From the NCBI RefSeq assembly GCF_000759835.1, contig NZ_BBNB01000007.1, forward strand, positions 124,001 through 188,000: 64,000 nt of DNA, read 5' to 3'. Origin of the DNA: Citrobacter sedlakii NBRC 105722 (lineage in GTDB: Bacteria; Pseudomonadota; Gammaproteobacteria; Enterobacterales; Enterobacteriaceae). The notes beneath the pieces were generated by a model. That model was given only the letters and a program-made list of their open reading frames with translations, was not told the origin of the DNA and did not search any database. A program made the translations under genes and the position numbers. Positions 50,387 through 62,741 of the stretch are shown here, one piece after another; position 1 is the first letter of the stretch; every line of letters starts with the position of its first letter.

Positions 50387-52831
50387 TTACACCTTCTCAA
50401 CCTGAACAAGGTTCGTATGTGACGGGTTCCCCTTAGCAAGAGGAGACGGACGCTGGGTGGTCAGCACGTTGATACAACCGCCCTGATCGATGCGTTTTGC
50501 ATCCGGGTCGTACCACGCCCCTTCCCCTAACGCGACGACGCCCGGCATCATGCGCGGCGTGACTTTCGCCTCAATGTGCAGCTCGCCTCGACCGTTGAAA
50601 ATACGCACCTTATCGCCATTGCTGATACCGCGCTTCTGAGCATCAAGCGGGTTGATCCACATTTCCTGGCGGCAGGCCGCTTTCAGCACCTCAACGTTGC
50701 CATAGGTGGAGTGGACGCGAGACTTATAGTGGAAGCCCGTCAGCTGTAACGGATAGTCTTTCGTCAGCGGATCGTTGTAATTCTCAAAGCCCGGGGTGTA
50801 GATCGGTAATGGATCGATCACGTCCCCTTCCGGCAATTCCCAGGTCGCAGCTATCTCGGCCAGTTCCTGCGAGTAGATTTCGATTTTGCCCGACGGGGTG
50901 GTCAGCGGGTTCGCCTGCGGGTCTTCACGGAAGGCTTTATACGCCACGTGATGCCCTTGCGGATCGCGCTGTTTAAAGATGCCCTGCTTGCGGAACGCTT
51001 CAAAGGTCGGCAGATCGGGAATCGCTTTACGCGACTGCTCGTACAGATGACGCATCCACTCTTCCTGCGTGCGCCCCTCGGTGAACTGCGCCTCCACGCC
51101 CAGACGCTTCGCCAGCTCGCTGGTCATCTGGTAGATGGTCTTGCACTCAAAGCGCGGCTTGATGGCCTGGTCAGCGAAGATAACGTAGGACATGTTGCCG
51201 CAGGAGGCATCCAGCGCGAAGTCCATCTGCTCAGAAGCCGTGCAGTCCGGCAGCAGAATATCGGCGTATTTCGCCGACGAGGTCATATGACAGTCAATGA
51301 CGACAATCATTTCGCACTTCTTGTCGTCCTGCAGGATTTCATGGGTGCGGTTGATTTCTGAATGCTGGTTGATCAGGCAGTTACCTGCATAGTTCCAGAT
51401 CATTTTAATCGGCACGTCGAGCTTATCTTTGCCACGCACGCCGTCACGCAGCGCGGTCATTTCCGGGCCACGTTCGATCGCATCGGTCCACATAAACATG
51501 GAGATACTTGTTTCAACCGGGTTTTCCAGCGTCGGCATACGCTCAAAAGGCAGCGAGTAAGAGCCTTCACGCGCGCCGCTGTTGCCGCCGTTAATACCCA
51601 CGTTACCGGTCAGGATCGCCAGCATCGAGATCGCACGGGTCGCGATTTCACCGTTCGCGTGACGCTGCGGTCCCCAGCCCTGGCAGATGTACGCGGGTTT
51701 CGCGCTGCCAATTTCACGCGCCAGTTTGACGATGCGGTCTGCCGGAATGCCGGTGATCTGCGCCGCCCATTCAGGCGTTTTGGCTATGCCGTCTTTACCT
51801 TCCCCCAGAATATAGGCTTTGTAATGACCGTTTTTCGGCGCGCTGGCGGGCAGCGTTTTTTCATCGTAGCCCACGCAGTATTTGTCGAGGAACGGCTGAT
51901 CGACCATGTTTTCGGTAATCAGAACATAAGCCAGCGCATTCACCAGCGCGGCGTCGGTTCCCGGGCGAATCGGGATCCACTCATCTTCGCGGCCCGCGCC
52001 GGTATCGGTGTAACGCGGATCGATGATAATCATCCGGGCGTTAGACTTCTGTCGCGCCTGCTCAAGGTAGTAGGTTACCCCACCGCCGCTCATGCGCGTT
52101 TCACCTGGGTTATTGCCAAACAGTACAACCAGTTTACTGTTTTCAATGTCGGATGGGCTGTTTCCGTCGGCCCACCCGCCATAGGTGTAGTTCAGACCGG
52201 CGGCTATCTGGGCTGAAGAGTAATCGCCGTAGTGGTTGAGGTAGCCGCCACAGCAGTTCATCAAACGCGCGACCAGCGTTTTCCCTGGCGGCCATGAGCG
52301 GGTTAACGTGCCGCCCAACGTCCCGGTACCGTAGTTCAGATAGATGGATTCGTTACCGTACTCTTTGATCAGCCGCTGCATATTGCTGGCGATGATGTCG
52401 TAGGCTTCATCCCAACTGATGCGTTCAAACTTTCCTTCACCGCGTTTGCCAACGCGCTTCATTGGATACTTAAGACGATCCGGATTATAAACGCGACGAC
52501 GCATTGAACGCCCACGCAGGCACGCCCTTACCTGATGCAGACCATCGTAGCGATCATCGCCGGTATTGTCTGTTTCAACGTATTTGATTTCGCCATCCAC
52601 CACATGCATACGCAGCGGGCAACGGCTGCCGCAGTTCACGGTACACGCGCTCCAGATAACTTTTTCGCTGGCCTGCGCCGGGCTGATGGCTTCGGCGGCG
52701 TTAGCGATTCGGGTAAATGGCAGGGTAAACGCGCTGCTGGCCATTGCCAGACCGCCTATGGCCGTCGTTTTTACTAAACCACGACGACTCACCTCAGCTG
52801 CCATAACGGCATCGGGGATCTTAGTTTTCAT
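50387..52831 (-). CDS. dmsA: DMSO reductase catalytic subunit DmsA
   Basis: A molybdopterin (bis-MGD) enzyme reducing DMSO and related oxides in anaerobic respiration. The Tat signal has SRRGLVK at 15-21 and ends about residue 45 (ANA before AEA). An N-terminal cluster motif CTVNCGSRC with a later Cys binds a [4Fe-4S] cluster. It has 814 residues, the usual length. First gene of dmsABC, under anaerobic control. Confidence 0.97.
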   Translation of the reverse strand: MKTKIPDAVMAAEVSRRGLVKTTAIGGLAMASSAFTLPFTRIANAAEAISPAQASEKVIWSACTVNCGSRCPLRMHVVDGEIKYVETDNTGDDRYDGLHQVRACLRGRSMRRRVYNPDRLKYPMKRVGKRGEGKFERISWDEAYDIIASNMQRLIKEYGNESIYLNYGTGTLGGTLTRSWPPGKTLVARLMNCCGGYLNHYGDYSSAQIAAGLNYTYGGWADGNSPSDIENSKLVVLFGNNPGETRMSGGGVTYYLEQARQKSNARMIIIDPRYTDTGAGREDEWIPIRPGTDAALVNALAYVLITENMVDQPFLDKYCVGYDEKTLPASAPKNGHYKAYILGEGKDGIAKTPEWAAQITGIPADRIVKLAREIGSAKPAYICQGWGPQRHANGEIATRAISMLAILTGNVGINGGNSGAREGSYSLPFERMPTLENPVETSISMFMWTDAIERGPEMTALRDGVRGKDKLDVPIKMIWNYAGNCLINQHSEINRTHEILQDDKKCEMIVVIDCHMTSSAKYADILLPDCTASEQMDFALDASCGNMSYVIFADQAIKPRFECKTIYQMTSELAKRLGVEAQFTEGRTQEEWMRHLYEQSRKAIPDLPTFEAFRKQGIFKQRDPQGHHVAYKAFREDPQANPLTTPSGKIEIYSQELAEIAATWELPEGDVIDPLPIYTPGFENYNDPLTKDYPLQLTGFHYKSRVHSTYGNVEVLKAACRQEMWINPLDAQKRGISNGDKVRIFNGRGELHIEAKVTPRMMPGVVALGEGAWYDPDAKRIDQGGCINVLTTQRPSPLAKGNPSHTNLVQVEKV

Positions 52832-52968
52832 AATGGCTCACTCTGCTTGCTCACAGTAAAAGTGCAAAAATTAACGTTATTATTTGAATATGAATGCGAC
52901 GCTATATAGTTACATATACAACGAAATAGTAGGATGACAGCGAAAAATGCTGAATTTCATTCGAAGGT

Positions 52969-53010
52969 AGTATTACTCCGTAGGGAGTATGAATTATTGT
53001 CCGGTGTCAA
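52969..53010 (-). promoter_or_regulatory. dmsA promoter with FNR-like and NarL/NarP-like sites
   Basis: On the minus strand TTGACACCGGACAA (53010-52997) resembles an FNR box. With a -10 of AATACT (52974-52969) the start would fall near 52962 and the box at about -41.5. Between them TACTCCG-TA-GGGAGTA (52974-52989) is a near-perfect 7-2-7 inverted heptamer pair of the NarL/NarP kind. This fits anaerobic activation by FNR and nitrate repression by NarL. The spacing to dmsA is about 130 bases. Confidence 0.65.
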
Positions 53011-53018
53011 ACAGGCAC

Positions 53019-53045
53019 AAAAAAAGCGCCATCAGGCGCTTTTTT
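53019..53045 (-). terminator. Terminator of serS
   Basis: AGCGCC-ATCA-GGCGCT flanked by A and T runs; on the minus strand it lies 20 bases after the serS stop. Confidence 0.9.
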
Positions 53046-53065
53046 AGGGAAGGATGGCGTAACTA

Positions 53066-54379
<1,314 letters not shown>

Positions 54380-54449
54380 TTAAAAGAGGAAATGTGACCA
54401 CAGCCTGCAGTCACAGGGATACAGTGCCAACATTACCGCAACGCCTGCA

Positions 54450-55793
54450 CTAACGGTAGCGTTTTATAGGGCTATTTTGATCCTGTCCGGCGAGCCAGGC
54501 GAGCTTTTCGCCAATCTTGCCCTCAAGACCTCTGTTGGTGGGATGATAATAACGCGTTTGTGCCATTTCCTGAGGAAAATATTCTTCGCCCGCGGCGTAG
54601 GCATTCGGCTCATCGTGGGCATAACGGTATTCCTGACCGTAGCCCATCTCCTTCATCAGCTTCGTCGGCGCATTGCGCAGATGGACAGGCACATCGTAGT
54701 CTGGACGTTCTCTGGCATCCGACATGGCCGCTTTGAAGGCGGTATAGACCGCATTACTTTTCGGCGCGCAGGCCAGATACACAATCGCCTGCGCAATGGC
54801 ACGCTCGCCTTCTGCTGGACCAACGCGAGTAAAGCAGTCCCATGCGGAAATCGCGACCTGCATCGCACGCGGATCGGCATTGCCGACATCTTCTGAGGCG
54901 ATAGCCAGGCAGCGGCGCGCAACATACAACGGATCGCCGCCCGCGGTGATGATACGCGCATACCAGTAGAGCGCCGCATCCGGCGCGCTGCCGCGCACCG
55001 ACTTATGCAGCGCGGAAATCAAATCGTAAAAACGATCGCCCTTATTGTCAAAACGGGCGCTGCGCTCTCCGGCAATCTCGGTCAGCAGCGCAGGAAGGAG
55101 AACGCGTTTGCCGCTGTCGTCGACTTCCGCCATATCAGCCATCATTTCCAGCGTATTCAACGCCCGACGGGCATCACCGTTGACCAGTTCAGCGATCGCC
55201 CGACGCGTTTCATCCGGCAGCACGATATCCTGTCCCCCGTAGCCACGGGCTTTATCCTCCATCGCCTGAGTGAGAACCTGTTCGATGTCTCCGGTCGTCA
55301 ACGATTTCAGCAGATAGACACGCGCACGGGAAAGCAATGCGGAATTCAACTCAAAAGAAGGGTTTTCCGTTGTCGCGCCGATAAAGGTAATAGTGCCGTC
55401 TTCAATATGCGGCAAAAAGGCGTCCTGTTGGCTTTTGTTGAAGCGATGAACTTCGTCGACAAACAGGATTGTACGACGCCCGGCATTTCGATTTTGCCGC
55501 GCGCGTTCAATGGCTTCGCGGATCTCTTTGACGCCGGACGTAACGGCGGATATCCGCTCAACGTCAGCGTCGGCGTAACGGGCAATCACTTCGGCAAGAG
55601 TGGTTTTCCCGGTCCCGGGCGGCCCCCACAGGATCATGGAATGCAGATGCCCGGCTTCAATAGCGCGGGGCAAGGGCTTGCCTGCGGCCAGCAGATGCTG
55701 CTGGCCGATATACTGCGCTAAATTTTCTGGCCGCATCCGCGCGGCCAGTGGCTGAAAAGTATTATCTGAAAAATCGAGCGACAGATTGCTCAC
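54450..55793 (-). CDS. rarA: Replication-associated recombination protein RarA
   Basis: An AAA+ ATPase related to clamp loaders (also MgsA) that acts at stalled forks. Walker [10 protein letters not shown] is at 57-65, Walker [11 protein letters not shown] about 110-119, with sensor and tetramerisation regions after. It has 447 residues. It follows lolA by eight bases, in an operon with it. Confidence 0.96.
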   Translation of the reverse strand: MSNLSLDFSDNTFQPLAARMRPENLAQYIGQQHLLAAGKPLPRAIEAGHLHSMILWGPPGTGKTTLAEVIARYADADVERISAVTSGVKEIREAIERARQNRNAGRRTILFVDEVHRFNKSQQDAFLPHIEDGTITFIGATTENPSFELNSALLSRARVYLLKSLTTGDIEQVLTQAMEDKARGYGGQDIVLPDETRRAIAELVNGDARRALNTLEMMADMAEVDDSGKRVLLPALLTEIAGERSARFDNKGDRFYDLISALHKSVRGSAPDAALYWYARIITAGGDPLYVARRCLAIASEDVGNADPRAMQVAISAWDCFTRVGPAEGERAIAQAIVYLACAPKSNAVYTAFKAAMSDARERPDYDVPVHLRNAPTKLMKEMGYGQEYRYAHDEPNAYAAGEEYFPQEMAQTRYYHPTNRGLEGKIGEKLAWLAGQDQNSPIKRYR

Positions 55794-55801
55794 TCATGCC
55801 T

Positions 55802-56413
55802 CTACTTACGTTGGTCGTCTACCGTTACGCCTTGCGGTGGGGTAAAGGTAAATTTCGATGCGTCGACCGCGCCGTTCTGCTGAGATTTCAGCTGGTAACT
55901 GCTGCGCTGGTCGTCCTGTTCCACGGCGCTGAACTGATGAATCGTCCCGTCACGTCCCACATTGATGGTGAACTGCTTCAGGTTTCCGTTGCTGGCTTTC
56001 GGCGTCAGCACAAAATCATCGCCATTTTGCTTGATATTATACTGCTGCCAGTCGCTGGACTGGTTGCGGGCAATGAGCATAAATGGCGTATTGCCGGTCG
56101 CGTCTTTCAGCCAGGTGGCGGTAGCCTGCTCAACGAACGGGTTGTAAAACCACAGGGTTTTACCGTCGGACACCAGAATACTTTCGTCAGGCTGCGTCAT
56201 ATGCCAGTTAAACAGATTGGGACGCTTTACCCACAGATCGCCCTGGCCTTCCTGAACGGCGGTGCCGCTGCCATCTGTCACTTTTTGCGTGAAGCTGGCA
56301 TGGAAGCTGCTCACTTTATCCAGACGGCTTTTCAGATCGCTCGCGGCATCTGCCCAAACGCTACTGACAACGAACCCTGAAAGCAAAGCACAGGTGATGG
56401 CAATTTTTTTCAT
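55802..56413 (-). CDS. lolA: Outer-membrane lipoprotein carrier LolA
   Basis: A periplasmic chaperone that takes lipoproteins from LolCDE to LolB. The signal peptide is 21 residues (SSVWA before DAAS); the mature chain has about 182 residues, with an unclosed beta-barrel fold by family. It is followed closely by rarA. A 6-bp hairpin (ACTCCC / GGGAGT, 56436-56451) lies in its leader. Confidence 0.97.
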   Translation of the reverse strand: MKKIAITCALLSGFVVSSVWADAASDLKSRLDKVSSFHASFTQKVTDGSGTAVQEGQGDLWVKRPNLFNWHMTQPDESILVSDGKTLWFYNPFVEQATATWLKDATGNTPFMLIARNQSSDWQQYNIKQNGDDFVLTPKASNGNLKQFTINVGRDGTIHQFSAVEQDDQRSSYQLKSQQNGAVDASKFTFTPPQGVTVDDQRK

Positions 56414-56518
56414 TGTTATTCCTCAAAATACGTCACTCCCGACCGGGAGTTCCTTCTGCTATCCATTCCAGGCCAAAATTCAGCGTGAGGAAAGAAGATT
56501 AAACTGAATTCGTGGTTA

Positions 56519-56553
56519 TTGGCCGGATAGCCTCTTGTGACTTATCCGGCCAA
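56519..56553. repeat. REP-like palindrome between ftsK and lolA
   Basis: TTGGCCGGATA (56519-56529) and TATCCGGCCAA (56543-56553) are perfect complements around 13 bases and match the REP core GGCCGGATA. It begins five bases past the ftsK stop, so it probably stabilises the ftsK 3' end. Confidence 0.75.
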
Positions 56554-56558
56554 CAGAG

Positions 56559-59500
56559 TTACTCAAAGGGCGGCGGCGCCAACACTTCACGGTTACCATT
56601 ATGGCCCTGCTCGCTGACGATCCCCTGCGCCTCCATCTGTTCGATAATTCTCGCCGCACGGTTGTAACCGATACGGAACTGGCGCTGTACGCCTGAGATA
56701 GAAGCCTTGCGTTTTTCAGTCACAAAGTTGACCGCCTGATCGAATAACGGATCCAGCTCTTCGCCGCCGTCAAAGCCACCGCTGCCGCCTTCGCTTTCGC
56801 TGTCGGACGTAATACCGTCAACATATTGTGGACGACCGCGCGCTTTCCAGTCCTGGACCACGGCATGCACTTCCTGGTCACGAACAAAGGCGCCGTGAAC
56901 GCGTACCGGCATGGTGGAGTTAGGCCCGGAATAAAGCATATCCCCCATTCCCAGTAAAGATTCGGCGCCGCCCTGGTCGAGAATGGTGCGCGAATCAATT
57001 TTACTGGAAACCGTAAAGGCGATACGGGTCGGGATGTTGGCTTTGATCAGACCGGTAATCACGTCAACGGACGGACGCTGCGTCGCCAGCACCAGGTGAA
57101 TCCCCGCCGCACGCGCTTTTTGCGCCAGGCGGGCAATCAGTTCTTCGACTTTCTTACCAACGGTCATCATCAGGTCGGCGAACTCATCGACCAGCACGAC
57201 AATGTACGGCAGTTTTTCCAGTACCGGGTGCTGAGCGTCCATACTGTCGCCCGGCTTCCAGTATGGATCCGGAATCGGACGCCCCATCCGCGCCGCCTCA
57301 GCGATTTTCTCGTTGTAGCCGGCCAGGTTACGCACGCCAAGCGCGGACATCAGTTTATAACGACGCTCCATCTCGTTCACGCTCCAGCGCAACGCATTGG
57401 CGGCGTCTTTCATATCGGTCACCACTTCCGTCAGCAGATGCGGGATCCCTTCATATACCGACAGTTCGAGCATTTTCGGGTCGATCATGATAAAGCGCAC
57501 GTCTTCCGGCTGCGCTTTGTACAACATGCTCAGGATCATGGCGTTAACGCCAACGGATTTACCGGACCCGGTAGTCCCTGCTACCAGCAGATGCGGCATT
57601 TTCGCCAGATCGGCCACCACCGGATCGCCGGCAATGTCTTTACCCAACACCACGGTAAGCGGTGACGGATTTTCGCGGAATTTGGCGTTATCCAGAACCT
57701 CACGCAAATAAACGGTCTGACGTTTCTTGTTCGGCAGCTCCAGGCCCACATAGGGTTTGCCCGGAATCACTTCGACCACGCGCACCGCGACGGTCGAGAG
57801 CGAACGCGCCAGGTCGCGGGAGAGGTTAGAAATACGCGCGGCTTTAACACCCGGCGCCAGGTTCAACTCAAAACGCGTGATCACCGGGCCAGGTGAATAG
57901 TTCACCACATCCGCTTTAATACGGAAGTCAGCCAGGCGTGCTTCGACCAGACGCGCCATCTGTTCCAGCGCAAACGTGTCGACAGGCTCTACTTCGCTCG
58001 GCGGCGGCGTCAGCAGATCCAGCGACGGCAGCGGCGTAGTCGGTTTTTGCAACGGACGGCTGTCACCGTTACGCATCAACAACGGATGGATCAGGCTTTC
58101 CTGAGGTTGTTGCGCGACCGGCTGTTGCGGCTGCTGATAGTGCTGCTGCGGCGCGACCGGCTGCTGCGGTTGCTGAAAATGCTGCTGCGGCGCGACTGGC
58201 TGTTGCGGTTGTTGATAATGCTGCTGCGGCGCGACCGGCTGCTGCGGTTGCTGATAGTGCTGCTGCGGCGCGACCGGCTGCTGCGGCTGCTGATAGTGCT
58301 GCTGCGGCGCGACTGGCTGTTGCGGTTGCGCCGGTTCAGGCATCACGCCCGGCGTAAACAACGGTTCATGCGGCCCTTCATCCACCAGCGCTTTCATTGG
58401 CGAAAAGGCAAAATCGTCCAAAGAGAAAGGGTTCGCTCCGACAGGCTGTTCACCGGAATAACGCTGTTGCTGCGAGGAAGCAAACTGACGGGCCAGCTCA
58501 GCTTCTGCCGCGGCATCATCATCTTCTGCCTGCTGTGAATCGTGCTGATACGTCTCGCCATAACGGCTCTGCTGCGACTGGGCGAACTGACGCGCCAGTT
58601 CGTCTTGCTGCATGGCGTCAATTTCGTCGTCGCTATAGTGCTCGTCATGAAGCTCCGCTTCGCGCGCCCTCTCTTCGGCCATTCGCTGGGAAGGAAGCTT
58701 GATGCCATACGACGCCAGCTCACGACGCGTCGGGACACGCACACGATTTGGACGCGGCAACTGGGGACCAATACCTTCTTTCACCTGCGGACGCGGCGCA
58801 CCGCCGTTCGCCAGGCTAAATACCGGCGCGGCGGCGGCGGATACGCCGGCAGCCTGGGTGGCCCCTTTAACCCCAGCGGCGACAGGTGCGACCGCCGCCG
58901 ATTCAACTGGCGGAACAGCAGCAGAAACCGCGGGTTTTACCGGCTGAGGCTCTTTCACCGGTTCCGGTATCGGCTGATACCATGCGGCTAACTGCTCACG
59001 CTCGCGGGCGCGTTTTTCCTCAACTTCTTCAAAATAGTACAGCGGCGGACGCGCGGGTTTTGTCTCTTCAACCACGGGCTCAGGTTCGGCAGTCGTCTGC
59101 GTCGCTGTCACGGGTTGATGGGCGTAGTCCGGCTCAGGTTGCTGAACCGGCGGCGGATACGCAACGGGTTGTACCGGCTCAGGCGGTTGCGTCAGCTCCG
59201 GCTCCTGCCACTGCGGTTGCGGCGCGGTAGGTTCAACGTAAGGGGCTGTAACCTGCTGTGGCGCGTAATACGACGGCTCAGGTTGTACAGGCTGCTGCGT
59301 CGGCGCGTAATGTGACGCTGTTTGCGAAGGAGATGGCGTCCGGGACGGATAGCCGTCCGGCGAAGGGGCAATCACCGGTTCGCCCGTCTGCGGGCCGGGA
59401 ACAGGTTGCCATTCCACGGTCGGCGGGGTCGGGACAGGTTCCGCGCCTGGCACCTGCGGCGTTTGCATCACCGGGTCAGCAGGCGCAGCCCAGGTCTGCG

Positions 59501-60485
59501 TCGCAGCGGTTGCCGCAGCGGCAGCGGCGACGGGTTCAGTGACGGAGTGACCGTTTAACAGGGGATCGAATTCGTCATAGTCCGGCTGGGTTGCCCGATG
59601 CCCCGAGAACAGAACATCGCCAGGATCCGCCGGTACGCCGCGAGCGCTCCAGGCAATGTCATCTTCGTCATCCATACGTTTACCGGAGAACAGCGCCGCA
59701 TCGGTCTGACGACCATGAGGATTGATAAATTTCTCCGCCAGACGTTTACGTCGCGCCAGCGCGCCACGCAGTATGCGTGCGCGACGAGATTCACGCTGCA
59801 CACCCTCGGCCTCGTCTTCGTACTCGTCTTCATCGTCATAGTCGTCTTCCACCCAGGTATCGTCACGACGGGTGCGATTGCTGGCGAAAGTCAGAATATT
59901 GAGCAGCCAGCCGCCGATTTTTTCAGCGATGGTAACCCAGGACCAGCCGGTAAAAAGCGTTAACCCCGCCGCCCAAATACACAGCAGCGCGATCGTGCCG
60001 CCGCTGCTGTGCAGCAACGGTTGCAGAGTGGTGCTCAGCAGGCTGCCGATCACTCCGCCAGAAGCAAAATACCAGATATCATCGGCATTAATTGCAGCGA
60101 GGCCGCAGGAGGTCAGAATCAGCGCCAGAACGCCGATCAGTCGCAGCGAAACGGCAAAATAGTCGATATAGTCATCGGTGGCCTGGTGCCGCCAGGCAAA
60201 CCAGCATCCGCCGACAATGATCACCGGGATGGTGTATGCCATGACCCCGAAGATAAAGAATAACGTGTCTGCCAGCCACGCGCCGGGGATCCCCCCCAGA
60301 TTGTGGATAGGCTCATGCCAGGCCGTTTGCGACCAGCTGGGATCGGAAGGATTGAAGCTGAGTAAGGCGGCCATCAGCCAGACGGCAAAAAGCGCAATAA
60401 GGATGAGCAACGCCTCCAGAAGTCGGCGCCCGCTGCTTAACTTTGTCAATGTGACTTCTTTGTCTTCAGTGTATTCCTGGCTCAA
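56559..60485 (-). CDS. ftsK: DNA translocase FtsK
   Basis: A septal protein that pumps DNA towards dif and activates XerCD at division. The likely start is TTG at 60485 ((M)SQEYTEDKE), with GGAGAG upstream, giving 1,308 residues; an ATG frame to 60542 is spurious. Order: four N-terminal membrane segments (about 20-200) that anchor it at the septum; a long Pro/Gln-rich linker (about 200-800) with tandem 13-residue repeats near 718-790; an alpha-beta motor with Walker A GTTGSGKS near 972; and the C-terminal gamma winged helix ([23 protein letters not shown]) that reads KOPS and contacts XerD. Confidence 0.97.
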   Translation of the reverse strand: MSQEYTEDKEVTLTKLSSGRRLLEALLILIALFAVWLMAALLSFNPSDPSWSQTAWHEPIHNLGGIPGAWLADTLFFIFGVMAYTIPVIIVGGCWFAWRHQATDDYIDYFAVSLRLIGVLALILTSCGLAAINADDIWYFASGGVIGSLLSTTLQPLLHSSGGTIALLCIWAAGLTLFTGWSWVTIAEKIGGWLLNILTFASNRTRRDDTWVEDDYDDEDEYEDEAEGVQRESRRARILRGALARRKRLAEKFINPHGRQTDAALFSGKRMDDEDDIAWSARGVPADPGDVLFSGHRATQPDYDEFDPLLNGHSVTEPVAAAAAATAATQTWAAPADPVMQTPQVPGAEPVPTPPTVEWQPVPGPQTGEPVIAPSPDGYPSRTPSPSQTASHYAPTQQPVQPEPSYYAPQQVTAPYVEPTAPQPQWQEPELTQPPEPVQPVAYPPPVQQPEPDYAHQPVTATQTTAEPEPVVEETKPARPPLYYFEEVEEKRAREREQLAAWYQPIPEPVKEPQPVKPAVSAAVPPVESAAVAPVAAGVKGATQAAGVSAAAAPVFSLANGGAPRPQVKEGIGPQLPRPNRVRVPTRRELASYGIKLPSQRMAEERAREAELHDEHYSDDEIDAMQQDELARQFAQSQQSRYGETYQHDSQQAEDDDAAAEAELARQFASSQQQRYSGEQPVGANPFSLDDFAFSPMKALVDEGPHEPLFTPGVMPEPAQPQQPVAPQQHYQQPQQPVAPQQHYQQPQQPVAPQQHYQQPQQPVAPQQHFQQPQQPVAPQQHYQQPQQPVAQQPQESLIHPLLMRNGDSRPLQKPTTPLPSLDLLTPPPSEVEPVDTFALEQMARLVEARLADFRIKADVVNYSPGPVITRFELNLAPGVKAARISNLSRDLARSLSTVAVRVVEVIPGKPYVGLELPNKKRQTVYLREVLDNAKFRENPSPLTVVLGKDIAGDPVVADLAKMPHLLVAGTTGSGKSVGVNAMILSMLYKAQPEDVRFIMIDPKMLELSVYEGIPHLLTEVVTDMKDAANALRWSVNEMERRYKLMSALGVRNLAGYNEKIAEAARMGRPIPDPYWKPGDSMDAQHPVLEKLPYIVVLVDEFADLMMTVGKKVEELIARLAQKARAAGIHLVLATQRPSVDVITGLIKANIPTRIAFTVSSKIDSRTILDQGGAESLLGMGDMLYSGPNSTMPVRVHGAFVRDQEVHAVVQDWKARGRPQYVDGITSDSESEGGSGGFDGGEELDPLFDQAVNFVTEKRKASISGVQRQFRIGYNRAARIIEQMEAQGIVSEQGHNGNREVLAPPPFE
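58117..58335 (-). repeat. 39-bp tandem repeat inside ftsK
   Basis: It encodes five near-identical copies of [13 protein letters not shown] (one has HFQQ) and a partial sixth ending PVAQQPQ. Copies differ at a few third positions (CTG/TTG, ACC/ACT on the plus strand), so it is a young but not recent array. Length change stays in frame because the unit is 13 codons. Confidence 0.9.
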
Positions 60486-60563
60486 AAAAGGCTCTCCAGG
60501 TTTCAGGCTTTTCCTGCCCGGTGCTAAAACGGACAACAGCACCGGGTTGCCCCGGCACTGTTG

Positions 60564-60579
60564 CTGTATGGATTAACAG
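60564..60579 (-). promoter_or_regulatory. LexA (SOS) box upstream of ftsK
   Basis: CTGT-N8-ACAG (CTGTTAATCCATACAG on the minus strand) fits the LexA consensus and matches the E. coli dinH/ftsK P1 box as I recall it. It lies about 80 bases before the ftsK start. Confidence 0.85.
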
Positions 60580-60619
60580 GAGTGTAATCAAAATACGCCG
60601 ATTTTGCACCTGTTCCGTA

Positions 60620-61114
60620 TTAGCGTGTCTTAATAACCAGACGATTACTCTGTTTGACTTCTTCCATCACCACATAGGTACGCGTGTCATTTACGCCAGG
60701 CAGTCGCAGCAGGGTTTCACCCAGCAGCTTACGGTAGGCTGACATATCCGGTACACGCGTTTTCAACAAGTAGTCGAAATCACCTGAAACCAAATGACAC
60801 TCTTGAATCTCTTCAAGTTTTTGTACAGCGGCGTTAAATTGTTCAAACACATCCGGCGCGCCACGATTCAGAGTAATCTCAACAAATACCAGAAGTGATG
60901 CATCCAGATAATGTGGGTTTAACAGTGCCGTATAGCCCTGAATGAAACCCTGTCTTTCCAGACGACGCACACGCTCAAGACACGGCGTCGGGGAAAGACC
61001 CACTCGTTTAGAAAGCTCGACGTTGGAAATACGCCCATCCTTTTGCAGCTCATTAAGAATGTTACGATCGATACGGTCGAGATCTTTGCCAGGGCGCTTC
61101 TTGCTATCTACCAT
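60620..61114 (-). CDS. lrp: Leucine-responsive regulatory protein
   Basis: A global feast/famine regulator of the AsnC family that responds to leucine. It has 164 residues, with an N-terminal helix-turn-helix (ISNVELSKRVGLSPTPCLERVRRLE, about 32-56) and a C-terminal RAM ligand-binding domain. The gene heads away from trxB. Long leader upstream. Confidence 0.99.
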   Translation of the reverse strand: MVDSKKRPGKDLDRIDRNILNELQKDGRISNVELSKRVGLSPTPCLERVRRLERQGFIQGYTALLNPHYLDASLLVFVEITLNRGAPDVFEQFNAAVQKLEEIQECHLVSGDFDYLLKTRVPDMSAYRKLLGETLLRLPGVNDTRTYVVMEEVKQSNRLVIKTR

Positions 61115-62627
<1,513 letters not shown>

Positions 62628-62655
62628 GTTTTACAAATCAGTAACAAAAGTAAAT

Positions 62656-62685
62656 AAGGCGACTATAAGTCGCCTTTATTTTTGC
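62656..62685 (+). terminator. Terminator of trxB
   Basis: AAGGCGAC (62656-62663) / GTCGCCTT (62669-62676), followed by a T-rich tract. Confidence 0.88.
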
Positions 62686-62741
62686 CGCGTTGTAACATTG
62701 CCCTGCCGAAAAATACTGACAACTCACCTGCAAAGCGCGCA

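Noticed and set aside
58117-58335. CRISPR-like array
   Set aside because: The 39-bp units are contiguous without spacers, are in frame and encode the FtsK linker.
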